Shown one piece after another: positions 16,572 through 25,742 of a stretch of DNA of 64,000 nucleotides. How positions within the stretch are numbered: position 1 is the stretch's first letter; each line of letters begins with the position of its first letter. Source of the DNA: Sphingopyxis microcysteis (GTDB lineage Bacteria; Pseudomonadota; Alphaproteobacteria; Sphingomonadales; Sphingomonadaceae); the NCBI RefSeq assembly GCF_012274265.1, contig NZ_JAANYY010000002.1:1364001-1428000 (forward strand), written 5' to 3'. Made by a program: the position numbers and the translations under genes. A model generated the notes under the pieces. The model had not been told where the DNA came from, did not search any database, and saw nothing but the letters and a program-made list of their open reading frames with translations.

Positions 16572-17602
16572 GCCGCGTCGCCGCTGCGGAAATTCGCCAG
16601 ATCCTCGGTCACCTGCCGCGTAATGTCCTTTTCGATCAGTTCGGCGCACAGGTGAACGCAATTTGCGACCCCTTTCGCGTCCGCGCTGCCATGGCTTTTG
16701 AGCACGACGCCGTTTAGGCCCAGGAACACCGCGCCATTATGGTTGTTGGGGTCGAGATGGTGACGCAGCAGCTCGGTCGCCGGGCGCGAGATCAGGAAGC
16801 CGATCTTCGAGCGCGTCGAGCTGGTGAAGGCGCGGCGGAGCAGATCGGTGACGAAGCGCGCCGTCCCCTCGATCGTCTTCAGCGCGATATTGCCCGAAAA
16901 ACCGTCATGAACGATCACGTCGACGTCGCCGCGCGACAATTTGTCGCCCTCGATAAAGCCCGTAAACTCCATCGGCAGCCCTTTGGCGGCGCGCAGCAAC
17001 GCCGCGGCATCGCGGATCTCGTCGGTGCCCTTCAGTTCTTCGGTGCCAATGTTGAGCAGCGCGACGCGCGGGCGTTCCAGCCCCATCGCCGTGCGCGCAT
17101 AGGCCGCGCCCATCACCGCAAATTGCGTGAGGTTGGTGGCGTCGCATTCGGTATTGGCGCCAAGGTCGAGCATCACGACGTCGTTGGCGCCGAGCGTCGG
17201 CAGCAGCGCCGCGAGCGCGGGCCGGTCGATCCCCGGCATCGTGCGCAGCGCGAGCTTGGCCATCGCCATCAGCGCGCCGGTGTTGCCCGCCGACACGGCG
17301 CCGCCGGCATCGCCGCGCTTCACCGCGTCGATCGCGAGCCCCATCGAGGTGCTTTTCGCCTTGCGGATCGCCTGGCTCGGCTTGTCCTCGCCCGTCACCA
17401 TGCCATCGGTGTGGATGATGTCCGACGCCGCGCGCAGATTCGGGTGGTTGTCGAGCGCCGCCTTGATCTGCACCTCGTCGCCGACGAGGATGAAGCGCAG
17501 GCCGTCGTGCTTGTGGCGCGCCATCGCAGCGCCGGCGAGCATCATGCGCACGCCGACGTCACCGCCCATCGCATCAATCGCGATTCGCGGTGTCAGTGCC
17601 AT
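16568..17602 (-). CDS. plsX: Phosphate acyltransferase PlsX
   Basis: A 344-residue peripheral membrane enzyme that converts acyl-ACP to acyl-phosphate for phospholipid synthesis by PlsY. The N-terminal [10 protein letters not shown], the [12 protein letters not shown] block (~residue 105) and [15 protein letters not shown] (~residue 230) are family hallmarks, and the length is typical. It sits between rpmF and fabH, the classical order, and overlaps fabH by 4 bases. Confidence 0.96.
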   Translation of the reverse strand: MALTPRIAIDAMGGDVGVRMMLAGAAMARHKHDGLRFILVGDEVQIKAALDNHPNLRAASDIIHTDGMVTGEDKPSQAIRKAKSTSMGLAIDAVKRGDAGGAVSAGNTGALMAMAKLALRTMPGIDRPALAALLPTLGANDVVMLDLGANTECDATNLTQFAVMGAAYARTAMGLERPRVALLNIGTEELKGTDEIRDAAALLRAAKGLPMEFTGFIEGDKLSRGDVDVIVHDGFSGNIALKTIEGTARFVTDLLRRAFTSSTRSKIGFLISRPATELLRHHLDPNNHNGAVFLGLNGVVLKSHGSADAKGVANCVHLCAELIEKDITRQVTEDLANFRSGDAA

Positions 17603-17624
17603 GTATTCGCGCTCCGGCTAGGGG

Positions 17625-17804
17625 TCAGGCGCCGACCGACACCACTTCGCGGCCGTTGTAGTGGCCACAGGCATTGCACAGGTTGTGCGGGCGCTTCAGC
17701 TCGCCGCAGTTCGGGCATTCCTGAAAGGCTTCGACCTTCAGGCTGTCGTGGCTGCGACGCATGCCGCGCTTCGAGGGCGAGGTTTTTCGCTTGGGAACGG
17801 CCAT
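17625..17804 (-). CDS. rpmF: 50S ribosomal protein L32
   Basis: A 59-residue ribosomal protein translated from the minus strand (start [20 protein letters not shown]). It contains a zinc ribbon, CPNC followed by CNAC, so it is the C+ (zinc-binding) form rather than the C- form that some bacteria use under zinc limitation. It is first in the rpmF-plsX-fabH-ihfA operon, 22 bases before plsX. Confidence 0.96.
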   Translation of the reverse strand: MAVPKRKTSPSKRGMRRSHDSLKVEAFQECPNCGELKRPHNLCNACGHYNGREVVSVGA

Positions 17805-18129
17805 GATATTTCCTGCATTCTCAATAGTGTGTCACGAATCGGCTACCCGGATTTGTCATCGCCGTTGCCGGAAATGACTGGCCCGCCCGCCGTGCGATAC
17901 TTTGTCCCAGTCCGATAGCGACAGGGAAATCGTCCGCCGAAGGGTGCCTCAACGCCAGAAGGTGTCGGGTGCCGGATCGGGCGGGGCTATAGCGTTTTTG
18001 CCCGCAAAGGCAACCCCTGCGCATGACAATCGACGGGCGAATGTGTCGCTCTTGCCGATCCGCTGGTGCGATGCCACACACGCGGTCAGCGTCCGGCGAC
18101 AACAGCTGCGGACGAATGGGGGGACGCAT
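17805..18129. other. Intergenic region between rpmF and the MAPEG gene
   Basis: This 325-base divergent spacer holds no convincing gene. It should contain the promoters for the rpmF operon (minus) and the MAPEG gene (plus). Only the minus-strand promoter at 17986-18013 can be pointed out. Confidence 0.6.
17986..18013 (-). promoter_or_regulatory. Candidate promoter of the rpmF-plsX-fabH operon
   Basis: On the minus strand TTGCCT (18013-18008) and TATAGC (17991-17986) are separated by 16 bases, resembling a sigma-70 promoter. It lies about 180 bases before the rpmF start. Inferred from consensus only. Confidence 0.4.
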
Positions 18130-18570
18130 ATGATAATCTTGCCAATCAGCCTGACGATTGCCGCGGGAGCGGCGCTGCTCAACCTGTGGCTGTCGATCCG
18201 CGTCGGCCGCGTACGGACCAAGGAGAAGGTCTTCATCGGCGACGGCGGCAGCGAAATGGTGACCCGCCGCATGCGCGCGCACAGCAATTTTGTCGAGAAC
18301 ACCGCCTTTGTGCTGATCCTGCTGGCGCTCGTCGAACTCGGCCTCGGCTCGTCGATGTGGCTGTGGGCCGTCGGCGCGCTGTACCTCGTCGGGCGTATCC
18401 TGCACGCGATCGGCATGGACGGCATGATGTGGGGCCGCATGGTCGGCACCATCATCACCATGCTGACCCAGCTCGGCCTGGCGCTCGGCGCGCTGTGGAT
18501 CGTATATATGACACCGACCAGCATCACGACGACCGAGATTGAGGAAACGATGGTGGTGGCGCCGAAGTAA
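18130..18570 (+). CDS. MAPEG-family membrane protein
   Basis: A 146-residue protein with about four membrane segments and the MAPEG hallmark RRMRAHSNFVENTAF (RxxxxNxxE type, residues ~44-58). The family (membrane-associated proteins in eicosanoid and glutathione metabolism) includes glutathione transferases and peroxidases; bacterial members are mostly untested. ATG 18130 is chosen because the first membrane helix follows at once (IILPISLTIAAGAALLNLW). A 29-bp perfect inverted repeat follows the stop. Confidence 0.85.
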   Translation: MIILPISLTIAAGAALLNLWLSIRVGRVRTKEKVFIGDGGSEMVTRRMRAHSNFVENTAFVLILLALVELGLGSSMWLWAVGALYLVGRILHAIGMDGMMWGRMVGTIITMLTQLGLALGALWIVYMTPTSITTTEIEETMVVAPK

Positions 18571-18577
18571 ACGCACC

Positions 18578-18651
18578 GTCATTGCGAGCGCAGCGAAGCA
18601 ATCCAGAGCGGCTTGTCACGCCCTGGATTGCTTCGCTGCGCTCGCAATGAC
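18578..18651. repeat. Family E palindromic repeat, perfect 29-bp arms
   Basis: The arms GTCATTGCGAGCGCAGCGAA.. and their exact complement (18578-18606 and 18623-18651) surround a 16-base loop. A diverged copy is at 33603. It separates the convergent MAPEG and MBL-fold genes and may terminate both. Confidence 0.85.
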
Positions 18652-18659
18652 GAGAATGT

Positions 18660-19331
18660 TTAGCCAGTCGTTCCCAACACCATATCGCCAACAAACGGGT
18701 TGGTACGCCGCTCATGTGCGAAATTGCTGTGCGCGCCATGTCCCGGCAGGAAGGTCGTGTCGCCGCCCAGCGGCCACAGCTTTTGCGTGATCGAATCGAG
18801 CAATTGCTGGTGATTGCCGCGCGGAAAGTCGGTGCGCCCGATCGACCCCTGGAAAATCACGTCGCCGACAATCGCCAGTTTCGACGGCGCATGATGAAAC
18901 ACGACATGGCCCGGCGTATGACCGGGGCAATGAATGACGTCGATCGTCAGATTGCCAACCGTCACCGTGTCGCCATCGACCAGCCAGCGATCGGGTTCGA
19001 AGGTTTCCCCGACCATCCCGAACCGCGCGCCATCCTCGGCGAATTGCGCGATCCAGAAGCGGTCATCCTCGTGCGGCCCCTCGATCGGCACGCCCAGTTC
19101 CTTCGCCAGCATCCCCGCCTGGCCGCAATGATCCATATGGCCGTGGGTCACGAGGATCTTCTCGACCTCGACCCCCGTCTGCCGCACCGCATCCTTCAGC
19201 TTGGGCAGGTCGCCGCCCGGATCGACAAAGGCCGCCTTGTTGGTTTCGGTGCACCAGAGCAGGGTGCAGTTCTGCTGGAAAGCGGTGACCGGCACGATCG
19301 CCGCGCGCATCGGAGGTTGGGGAGCGTTCAT
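18660..19331 (-). CDS. MBL-fold hydrolase (YcbL/glyoxalase II-like)
   Basis: A 223-residue metallo-beta-lactamase-fold hydrolase. The metal motif THGHMDH (~residue 63) is intact, with further ligands in CPGHTPGH (~residue 135), GDVIF and PGHGAHSN. The order and length match YcbL-type glyoxalase II relatives, which hydrolyse thioesters such as S-lactoylglutathione, but the glutathione-binding C-terminal domain of true GloB is absent. Its substrate is thus uncertain. It converges with the MAPEG gene. Confidence 0.85.
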   Translation of the reverse strand: MNAPQPPMRAAIVPVTAFQQNCTLLWCTETNKAAFVDPGGDLPKLKDAVRQTGVEVEKILVTHGHMDHCGQAGMLAKELGVPIEGPHEDDRFWIAQFAEDGARFGMVGETFEPDRWLVDGDTVTVGNLTIDVIHCPGHTPGHVVFHHAPSKLAIVGDVIFQGSIGRTDFPRGNHQQLLDSITQKLWPLGGDTTFLPGHGAHSNFAHERRTNPFVGDMVLGTTG

Positions 19332-19415
19332 GCCGGTGATGTGGGGAAAAGCGGTGCAAATGGCAAGCCATCGCCGATTTGACCCGCCGAGCCGGCCCCC
19401 CTATTCCTCCGGGCC

Positions 19416-19721
19416 ATGACCGACGCCTTTCTTCACGGCACCGTGCATGTCGCGGGCAGCGATATGCAGGCGGCCCTGACCTCCGATGTCGCGGCGCTGG
19501 CGCTGTGGCAAAGCCTAACCCCGCTCGGCCGCAACGAGTTTATCTGTTGGGTCGACGACGCCAAACAGGCCAAGACGCGGACACGCCGGATCGAGCGGAC
19601 GATCGAGGAGTTGCACGAGGGCAAGAAGCGGCCATGCTGCTGGGCCGGGTGCATCCACCGCACCGACAAGGCGCCAAGCCGCTGGCAACAGGCGGTATTG
19701 ATCGACAAGAAGGCAAAGTAG
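19416..19721 (+). CDS. YdeI/OmpD-associated (OmdA) domain protein
   Basis: A 101-residue protein matching the YdeI/OmpD-associated family through its typical C-terminal helices (LTPLGRNEFICWVDDAKQ, then TRTRRIERTIEEL and EGKKRPCCW). The N-terminal ~30 residues are a short beta segment. The biochemical role of the family is not established. It faces the retropepsin-like gene, with 9 bases between the stops. Confidence 0.75.
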   Translation: MTDAFLHGTVHVAGSDMQAALTSDVAALALWQSLTPLGRNEFICWVDDAKQAKTRTRRIERTIEELHEGKKRPCCWAGCIHRTDKAPSRWQQAVLIDKKAK

Positions 19722-19730
19722 CGCGGCGCC

Positions 19731-20291
19731 TCAGCGCAGCGTCATCGTGTCGCCTTCGACATTCACCGCATCGAGCTGCGACAGATAGCTCTGGCCGAGC
19801 AGCGACACGCCCATGTCGGTGTCGATCACCGCTGCCTGCACCTGCCGTACTTCCAGCCCGTCGACCTCGACGCTGTCGAGCATCACGGTGCGCATCGGAA
19901 CCTCGCCGCCCGCGGTGCGCGCCATGCCGCCGATCGGCAGCCGATCGACATCGATCCCGATTGCTTCGGCATCGCGGCGGGTGAGCGCGATGATCGAAGC
20001 GCCGCTGTCGACCATCATCCGGATATTGGTGCCGTCGATATTGGTGTCGGCATAAAAATGCGAATCGCCCGATCGGCCGAGCCGCACTTCGCCCCCCGAC
20101 GAACGCGGCTTGCTGGTCGACGAATCCCAGCCGCCGCTGCGGCTGCGCTGAGTCGTCCAGTTGCTGTTGTCATCGGCATCGGCATCGGCTGACGCGCGGG
20201 CATCGCTGCCGGGCGCGCGGATGGCGACCCCGGCGATGCCGATCGAAACCGCTGCGATGACCGCGGTCAAACCAAGGAAGCGCCCGAACAT
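19731..20291 (-). CDS. Membrane-anchored retropepsin-like aspartic protease
   Basis: A 186-residue protein with one N-terminal membrane segment (MFGRFLGLTAVIAAVSIGIA), an Asp/Ser-rich linker (~residues 28-70), and a retropepsin-like domain. The active-site motif is VDSGAS (~residue 98), and the flap/hydrophobic pair region is VSLLGQSYLSQL near residue 168. It matches the clan AA, TIGR02281-type proteases of alphaproteobacteria, whose substrates are unknown; a homodimer is expected because only one aspartate motif is present. ATG 20291 avoids an overlap with the upstream gene and begins with the membrane helix. Confidence 0.8.
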   Translation of the reverse strand: MFGRFLGLTAVIAAVSIGIAGVAIRAPGSDARASADADADDNSNWTTQRSRSGGWDSSTSKPRSSGGEVRLGRSGDSHFYADTNIDGTNIRMMVDSGASIIALTRRDAEAIGIDVDRLPIGGMARTAGGEVPMRTVMLDSVEVDGLEVRQVQAAVIDTDMGVSLLGQSYLSQLDAVNVEGDTMTLR

Positions 20292-20326
20292 GGCGCGGCT
20301 TGTCGCAAATTTGGGTTGGAGAATGG

Positions 20327-20914
20327 TTAAGCGAGCGGCTGTTCGATGAAGGCGCGCCACGTCGGCTTTTCGCCGCGAATGCTATACGCGATCCGCGCGC
20401 AAGCATAGGGCCGATCCGCCCGATTGTCGGCATCGGCGGCGGTCACCGGCCATTGATCGCCAGCGCCACCCGCCGACCAGCACACCAGCGCCTCCGCCTC
20501 GGTCCCGGCTTCGATCGCGGCGCGTTCGTCGGCGTTCAGCGACGCCGGCGCGCTCCAGCCAAGGATCGCGCGGTGCGTAAACCCCTTGGAAAACAAGGCG
20601 TGCCGAAAGGGGCTGTTGCCGTCGCGGAGCAGTTCCGCGATCTGCGCGCGGTCGGCCGCCGCGAGCCATTGCCCGCCGAGCAGCGGCGCCCAGCGCGCCT
20701 CGTCGCGCGACCGCAGCGCCGTCGCCAACTCGTCCGCGGCCGCGGCAAAGCGCGGCGTCCACGCCGAATCGGCAGCAAGCGGAGCCAGCTGCGCCCGCGG
20801 TGCGGCCGCTTCAGTCTCAACCGCGAGCAACGAAGCGGGCGCACCCGCCTCCGTCGCGAGGGCGGGCGTAGCGAATGCGGCGACCAGCGCCGACGAGATC
20901 AGGAAAGCGCGCAT
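20327..20914 (-). CDS. Secreted hypothetical protein
   Basis: A 195-residue protein that I do not recognise. Residues 1-~20 form a signal peptide (MRAFLISSALVAAFATPALA). The mature part is Ala-rich, mostly helical, with two cysteines (ALVCWSAGG and YACARIAYS). It lies 31 bases after ygfZ in the same direction, so it is probably co-transcribed with it. ATG 20914 is chosen for the signal peptide. Confidence 0.7.
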   Translation of the reverse strand: MRAFLISSALVAAFATPALATEAGAPASLLAVETEAAAPRAQLAPLAADSAWTPRFAAAADELATALRSRDEARWAPLLGGQWLAAADRAQIAELLRDGNSPFRHALFSKGFTHRAILGWSAPASLNADERAAIEAGTEAEALVCWSAGGAGDQWPVTAADADNRADRPYACARIAYSIRGEKPTWRAFIEQPLA

Positions 20915-20945
20915 GGCTGGATCATAGCAGACATCGCGGCGCCTG

Positions 20946-21674
20946 TCAGGCTCCGGTCGGCACCAGTGCACCGCGCATCCAGGGCGGGGCTAAGGCGGGG
21001 TCGATGCTCTCGACCCGGCGATGCTCGACCGACCAGCCGAGATCGGGATAGGCGATCACTTGACGTTTTTCATCGGCTTCGGCGATCGGCACCACCACCA
21101 ACCGCCGGTTGATCTTTTGGCGCCAGTTCATCCGCGCGGTATTTTCCTGTCCGACGTAGCAGCCCTTGGAGAAACTGACCCCGTTCAGTTCGGCTGCATT
21201 GCATTCGAGCCATAGCGTCGTCCCGTCGCCCAGCTCGGCGCGCCCTTCGGTGACGCCCAGCGCCAGCCGGTGCGCGCGCCATGCCTCGTCCGCGCCCGCA
21301 TCACCATCGGCGGGCGCCAGCCAGCGCCGGCCCAGCTCGGGCAGCCGTGGATCGACGACGCCGGCGTCACCCTCGACCGACCAATGGACGCAGAGGTCGG
21401 GTTCGAGCTCGATCGTGATCGCACGGCGCAGGCGATAGAGCGTCAGCCGCTTCGCCAGATCGCCCGCGGCATCGCGCTCGCAATCGATCAATATGTCGTT
21501 ACCATCGCCCCAGATCAGGAAATCGAACAGCGCCTTGCCCTGCCCCGACAGCAGCGCCGCCCAGACCGGCAAATCGCCCGACGTGTCGTTGGTGACCAAA
21601 CCCTGCAGAAAGCCGCGGACATCGTCCCCCGACAGACGGATCAGGGCACGGTTGATGAGGGTGGTATTGGCCAT
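20946..21674 (-). CDS. ygfZ: Folate-binding iron-sulfur protein YgfZ
   Basis: A 242-residue protein of the YgfZ/IBA57 family, related to the GcvT fold. The diagnostic KGCYVGQE motif (~residues 169-176) is present. YgfZ uses tetrahydrofolate to help assemble or repair certain 4Fe-4S enzymes. It is divergent from pyrC with a 60-base gap. It complements the suf cluster found at 40-47 kb. Confidence 0.92.
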   Translation of the reverse strand: MANTTLINRALIRLSGDDVRGFLQGLVTNDTSGDLPVWAALLSGQGKALFDFLIWGDGNDILIDCERDAAGDLAKRLTLYRLRRAITIELEPDLCVHWSVEGDAGVVDPRLPELGRRWLAPADGDAGADEAWRAHRLALGVTEGRAELGDGTTLWLECNAAELNGVSFSKGCYVGQENTARMNWRQKINRRLVVVPIAEADEKRQVIAYPDLGWSVEHRRVESIDPALAPPWMRGALVPTGA

Positions 21675-21734
21675 GGCGATAATCTAGGGACGCGGCAGCC
21701 AAAACCAAGCGCCCATTTTACCCGCGAGAGCCGT

Positions 21735-23093
21735 ATGACCGACCGCCTGACGATCCGCCGCCCCGACGACTGGCACGTTCACCTGCGCGACGGCGCGATG
21801 CTGACCCATGTCGCGCGCTACACCGCGCGCCAGTTCGCCCGCGCGATCGTCATGCCCAATCTGTCGCCGCCGGTGACCACCGCCGAGGAAGGCCGCGCCT
21901 ATCGCGACCGGATCAACGCCGCGGTCCCCGCCGACCTCGACTTCACCCCGCTGATCGTCGCCTATCTGACCGACGCTACCGACGCCGACGAAATCGCGCG
22001 CGGCCATGCTGAGGGCGTGTTTACCGCCGCCAAACTCTACCCCGCGCATGCCACCACCGGCAGCGCGCATGGCGTGACCGACGTCGCCAACATCATGGGC
22101 GTGCTCGAGCGGATGCAAGGCATCGGCATGCCGCTGCTGATCCACGGCGAGGTCACCGACCATGACGTCGATATCTTCGACCGCGAGGCGGTGTTCATCG
22201 AGCGCACGCTGGAACCGCTCGTCCGCGCCCTCCCCGAGCTCAAGATCGTCTTTGAACATATCACCACCGCAGAGGCGGCGCAGTTCGTCGCGGGCGCCCC
22301 CGCCAACGTCGCCGCGACGATCACCCCGCAGCACCTCCACATCAATCGCAACGCCATGCTGGTCGGCGGCATTCGCCCGCACGCCTATTGCCTGCCCGTC
22401 GCCAAGCGCGAGCACCACCGCCTCGCGGTGCGCGCCGCCGCGACCTCGGGCTCGCCCAAATTCTTCCTCGGCACCGACAGCGCGCCGCACGCGGTGGATA
22501 CCAAGGAAGCGTCGTGCGGCTGCGCGGGGATCTTCAATGCGCCCTATGCGCTCGAAAGCTATATCGCGGCCTTCGACGAGGATGGCGCGCTCGACAGGTT
22601 CGAGGGGTTTGCCAGCGAACATGGACCACGCTTTTACGGCCTGCCGCTCAATGAGGGCACGGTGACCTTGGAACGCGCCGAGGTCGTCGTCCCCGACCGG
22701 ATCGGCGAGGTCGTGCCATTCCATGCGGGTGAGACGCTGGGGCGACGGCAATCAGGCTGCGACCACCCGCTCCGCGCGCATCTTGCGCCACATGTCGAAA
22801 CTGAACACAGCGATACTGAGCCAGATCAGCAAAAAGCAAAACAGCTGCGCGGGCTTCAGCGGTTCATCGAACACGAACAGCCCAAGCAGAAACGCGATGC
22901 TCGGCGCCAGATATTGGACAAAGCCGAGCGCCGCATAACTCATCCGACGCGCCGCGGTCGCGAACAACAGCAGGGGTATCGCGGTGACCACGCCCGCCGC
23001 CGCGAGCAGCCAGCTGATCTGGGCGCTCGCCCCAAAGCCAAGCCCGTCGCCGATCCAGAGGTAATAAGCCGCCGCCGCCAGCGACACGGGTAG
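21735..23093 (+). CDS. pyrC: Dihydroorotase with unusual 3' read-through
   Basis: A class II (E. coli PyrC-like) dihydroorotase, which cyclises carbamoyl-aspartate in pyrimidine synthesis. Zinc ligands are visible: [10 protein letters not shown], the carboxylated lysine in [29 protein letters not shown] and the catalytic FLGTDSAPH. The conserved protein ends near FHAGETL at about 22740 (residue ~335), but no stop codon follows. The frame stays open for ~117 more residues, lying antisense to rarD, to 23093. In homologues a stop comes soon after this motif, so either a frameshift or sequence error near 22730-22745 or a real C-terminal extension is present. The start ATG 21735 is firm; the end is not. 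Confidence 0.85.
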   Translation: MTDRLTIRRPDDWHVHLRDGAMLTHVARYTARQFARAIVMPNLSPPVTTAEEGRAYRDRINAAVPADLDFTPLIVAYLTDATDADEIARGHAEGVFTAAKLYPAHATTGSAHGVTDVANIMGVLERMQGIGMPLLIHGEVTDHDVDIFDREAVFIERTLEPLVRALPELKIVFEHITTAEAAQFVAGAPANVAATITPQHLHINRNAMLVGGIRPHAYCLPVAKREHHRLAVRAAATSGSPKFFLGTDSAPHAVDTKEASCGCAGIFNAPYALESYIAAFDEDGALDRFEGFASEHGPRFYGLPLNEGTVTLERAEVVVPDRIGEVVPFHAGETLGRRQSGCDHPLRAHLAPHVETEHSDTEPDQQKAKQLRGLQRFIEHEQPKQKRDARRQILDKAERRITHPTRRGREQQQGYRGDHARRREQPADLGARPKAKPVADPEVISRRRQRHG

Positions 23094-23666
23094 CAACAAG
23101 GTCGTCTCGATCGCCAGCCCCGGGAGCGAACCCACCGGCACTACCTTGCGGATCAGCCCATAGGTTCCGAAACTCAGCGCCAGCGTCAGGCTGATCCACA
23201 GGGTGTCGAGTGCCCCGGCCAGCAGGATCGCAACGCCAATCGCCGCGATCGCCACCGCAACCGCCTGTAGCCGCGACAATCGCTCTCCCAGGAAGATCAT
23301 GCCGAGCAGCACATTGACCAGCGGGTTGAGATAATAGCCAAGGCTGGCCGCGAGCACATGATCGGTAAACACTGCATGGATGTAAACGAGCCAGTTGAGC
23401 GCGATCAGCAGCGAACTCGCGAGCAGCAGGCGCAGCACGCGCCAATCTTTCAGCGCCGCCAGATATTCGCCGATCTGGCGGCGCAACGCCATGATCACGA
23501 AACACAGCGGCAATGACCAGATGATCCGCTGCGCCAGCACCTCGACCGGCGGCACCGCCTCCAGCAGCTTGAAGAACAGCGGAACAAAGCCCCAGATCGC
23601 ATAGGCGCCCAGCGCATAGGGCAGACCGCGCTGCTCGCGCGCCGCGGGGACGGTCGGCTGAACCAT
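22752..23666 (-). CDS. rarD: EamA/RarD-type membrane transporter
   Basis: A 304-residue permease with about ten membrane helices in two EamA repeats. The RarD subgroup is supported by the N-terminal [16 protein letters not shown] and the NWLVYIHAV and [14 protein letters not shown] blocks. Substrates of RarD are unproven (once linked to chloramphenicol resistance). ATG 23666 is chosen; a TTG two codons upstream is less likely. Its last ~110 codons overlap the extended frame of pyrC on the other strand. Confidence 0.88.
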   Translation of the reverse strand: MVQPTVPAAREQRGLPYALGAYAIWGFVPLFFKLLEAVPPVEVLAQRIIWSLPLCFVIMALRRQIGEYLAALKDWRVLRLLLASSLLIALNWLVYIHAVFTDHVLAASLGYYLNPLVNVLLGMIFLGERLSRLQAVAVAIAAIGVAILLAGALDTLWISLTLALSFGTYGLIRKVVPVGSLPGLAIETTLLLPVSLAAAAYYLWIGDGLGFGASAQISWLLAAAGVVTAIPLLLFATAARRMSYAALGFVQYLAPSIAFLLGLFVFDEPLKPAQLFCFLLIWLSIAVFSFDMWRKMRAERVVAA

Positions 23667-23695
23667 GGACAAAAAACCTGCCTTTCGGCCGAAAT

Positions 23696-23917
23696 TCAGA
23701 TGATGCCGCCGCCCAGCATCAGGCGGACTACGCCGATGACGATCACGACAATGTTCAGATTGCGACCGCTGGTGCTGCTAGACATGGCGCCGAGCGCGAG
23801 CCCGACAACCGCAAAAGGAACGATGACCCAATTTGCCCACCCCAACAGCGGAATGAAGGCGAAAACAGCCAGAACCAGAGCGATGGCGCCGATGACGAGC
23901 GAGGCAATATTGAGCAT
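23696..23917 (-). CDS. Small two-helix membrane protein
   Basis: A 73-residue hydrophobic protein with two or three membrane segments (MLNIASLVIGAIALVLAVFA, WVIVPFAVVGLALGA, NIVVIVIGVVRLMLGG). It resembles small DUF4190-like membrane proteins but is not assigned. ATG 23917 starts at the first helix. It lies 29 bases upstream of rarD on the same strand. Confidence 0.6.
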   Translation of the reverse strand: MLNIASLVIGAIALVLAVFAFIPLLGWANWVIVPFAVVGLALGAMSSSTSGRNLNIVVIVIGVVRLMLGGGII

Positions 23918-24098
23918 TTCGGGACTGTCGCATGCCGCCGCGCAACCAGCAAGTCCCTTTCGGTTCGTCGATGATAACGCTCGCTTCATCTTGTTGCCCC
24001 GCGTTCATGCAACGCGATTGGGGCGTGGGTCGTTTTCTCCTCGAAGCGCCCAAAGCCGTCCAGCGGCACAAGGCGCGACGCCAGGAAAGGATTATAAG

Positions 24099-24488
24099 AT
24101 GCGTAACTTCAACAAAGGCCTGATGGGCGCCATCGCCGCTGCCAGCGTTGCCCTGACCGCTCCGGCCTATGCCGGGATGACGGCCCCCGCCAAGGCGCCA
24201 GGCTTTCATGAACTCGATCAGTCGAGCAGCTTTCACAAGCGCAAAAAGCGTCATTACCATGACCAGCGCGTCCATGCGAACACCCGCGTCTGGCGCGGTG
24301 ACGATGGTCGTTATCGCTGCAAGCGCGACAATGGCACCACGGGCCTGTTGATCGGTGGCGCCGTCGGCGGCCTCGCCGGTAATGAAATCGCCGGTCGCGG
24401 CGACAAGCTGCTCGGTACGGTGATTGGCGCCGCGGGCGGCGCGCTGATCGGCCGCGAGATCGACCGCGACAAATATCGCTGCCGCTAA
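24099..24488 (+). CDS. Glycine-zipper 2TM domain protein
   Basis: A 129-residue exported protein. Residues 1-~24 are a signal peptide (MRNFNKGLMGAIAAASVALT). A basic middle region (FHKRKKRHYHDQRVH) is followed by a glycine-zipper segment (GLLIGGAVGGLAGNEIAG and GTVIGAAGGALIGREI, residues ~84-122), typical of the 17-kDa surface antigen (Rick_17kDa) family. It probably associates with the outer membrane. AGGAAAGG lies 9-16 bases before ATG 24099. Confidence 0.85.
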   Translation: MRNFNKGLMGAIAAASVALTAPAYAGMTAPAKAPGFHELDQSSSFHKRKKRHYHDQRVHANTRVWRGDDGRYRCKRDNGTTGLLIGGAVGGLAGNEIAGRGDKLLGTVIGAAGGALIGREIDRDKYRCR

Positions 24489-24667
24489 GCGATAGAGACC
24501 CCGTTACGGGTGTGGGTCCGAGACCCCTCCGCCCGCACACGTGATGGAGAGGGCGTCGACCTGGTCGTCGGCGCCCTCAACATCGTGTCTGGCCTTCATC
24601 CGGCGCTTGTCCCGCCGAGCGACTTGGCCCACAAGCACTCTCCCTGATCAACGGGAGAGGATCGACC

Positions 24668-25219
24668 ATGCTCAACGGCCCGCTGCTCGTTACCGAGCGC
24701 CTCATCCTGCGACCGCCCGCCGCCGAGGATTTCGACGCGTTCGCCGAAATGTGCGCCGAGCCCGAAACCATGAAATTCATTGGTGGCACCTGCCCCCGCG
24801 CCGCGGCCTGGCGCCAATGGTGCACGCTCGCCGGCGCATGGCATATTCGCGGTTTCTCGATGTTTTCGGTGATCGAACGCGCCAGCGGCGAATGGGTCGG
24901 ACGGCTGGGGCCATGGGAGCCCGACGGCTGGCCCGCGCCCGAGATCGGCTATGGCGTGCGCGCTAAATTTGCCGGCAAAGGCTACGCATTCGAAGGATCG
25001 GTCGCCGCGTGCGATTTTGCCGTCGAATTTCTGAAATGGCCCGAACTGATGCACAGCATCGACCCCACCAACACGCGGTCGCAGGCGCTCGCTGCACGGC
25101 TCGGCGCGACCAACAGCGGCCCGACCCGACTGCCCGCGCCGTTCGAGGATGCACCGGTGGACGCCTGGACGCAAAGCGCCGATGCCTGGCGGATCAAGCG
25201 CAAGGAGTTCCTGCCATGA
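24668..25219 (+). CDS. GNAT acetyltransferase (RimJ/RimL type)
   Basis: A 183-residue N-acetyltransferase of the RimJ/RimL group. The N-terminus TERLILRPPAAEDFDAF and the acetyl-CoA region IGYGVRAKFAGKGYAFEGSV (consensus R/QxxGxG/A at KFAGKG) are typical, as is the later SIDPTNTRSQALAARLG block. The acceptor is unknown. The stop overlaps the start of the DUF1330-like gene (ATGA), so the two are coupled. Confidence 0.85.
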   Translation: MLNGPLLVTERLILRPPAAEDFDAFAEMCAEPETMKFIGGTCPRAAAWRQWCTLAGAWHIRGFSMFSVIERASGEWVGRLGPWEPDGWPAPEIGYGVRAKFAGKGYAFEGSVAACDFAVEFLKWPELMHSIDPTNTRSQALAARLGATNSGPTRLPAPFEDAPVDAWTQSADAWRIKRKEFLP

Positions 25220-25656
25220 CCGACCAGCACATCGACCCCGAACGCGCGCAGTTCGATGCGTTCAAGGCGCTGCCGCGCGATCGCGTGATCCACATGCTCA
25301 ACCTCGTTCGCTTCAAGGCCACCGCGACCTACCCCGCCGACCATGGGCTGGCCGACAAAGGGCTGAGCGGCGCCGACGCCTATGCCCATTATGGCGCCGA
25401 CAGCGGACTGATATTCCAGCGCGTCGGTGGCCGGATCGTGTGGCGCGGGACGATGCAGGCGATGGTGATCGGTCCCGATGCCGAACATTGGGACGCGATG
25501 TTCATCGCCGAATATCCGACCAGCGCCGCCTTCATGGAAATGGTCACCGATCCGGTCTATCGACAGGCGGTCATCCACCGTCAGGCGGCCGTCGCAACCT
25601 CGCGGCTCATCCGCTGCGACCCGAAAGCGTCCCTGTCCGAGACAGTTTTCGGCTAA
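25216..25656 (+). CDS. DUF1330-family protein
   Basis: A 146-residue protein of the DUF1330 dimeric ferredoxin-like fold, seen in MLNLVRFKATATYP near the N-terminus, ADAYAHYG, and the ending VTDPVYRQAVIHRQAAVATSR. The family has no proven function. It is translationally coupled to the acetyltransferase gene upstream. Confidence 0.75.
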   Translation: MTDQHIDPERAQFDAFKALPRDRVIHMLNLVRFKATATYPADHGLADKGLSGADAYAHYGADSGLIFQRVGGRIVWRGTMQAMVIGPDAEHWDAMFIAEYPTSAAFMEMVTDPVYRQAVIHRQAAVATSRLIRCDPKASLSETVFG

Positions 25657-25742
25657 CAAAGCGTTACCCGTTAACGCATTTTCTTTGCGCCTTTTTAACC
25701 AGGATCGGGCAATCCGGGTCAAAGATTAAGGGAGTGTTAGCG

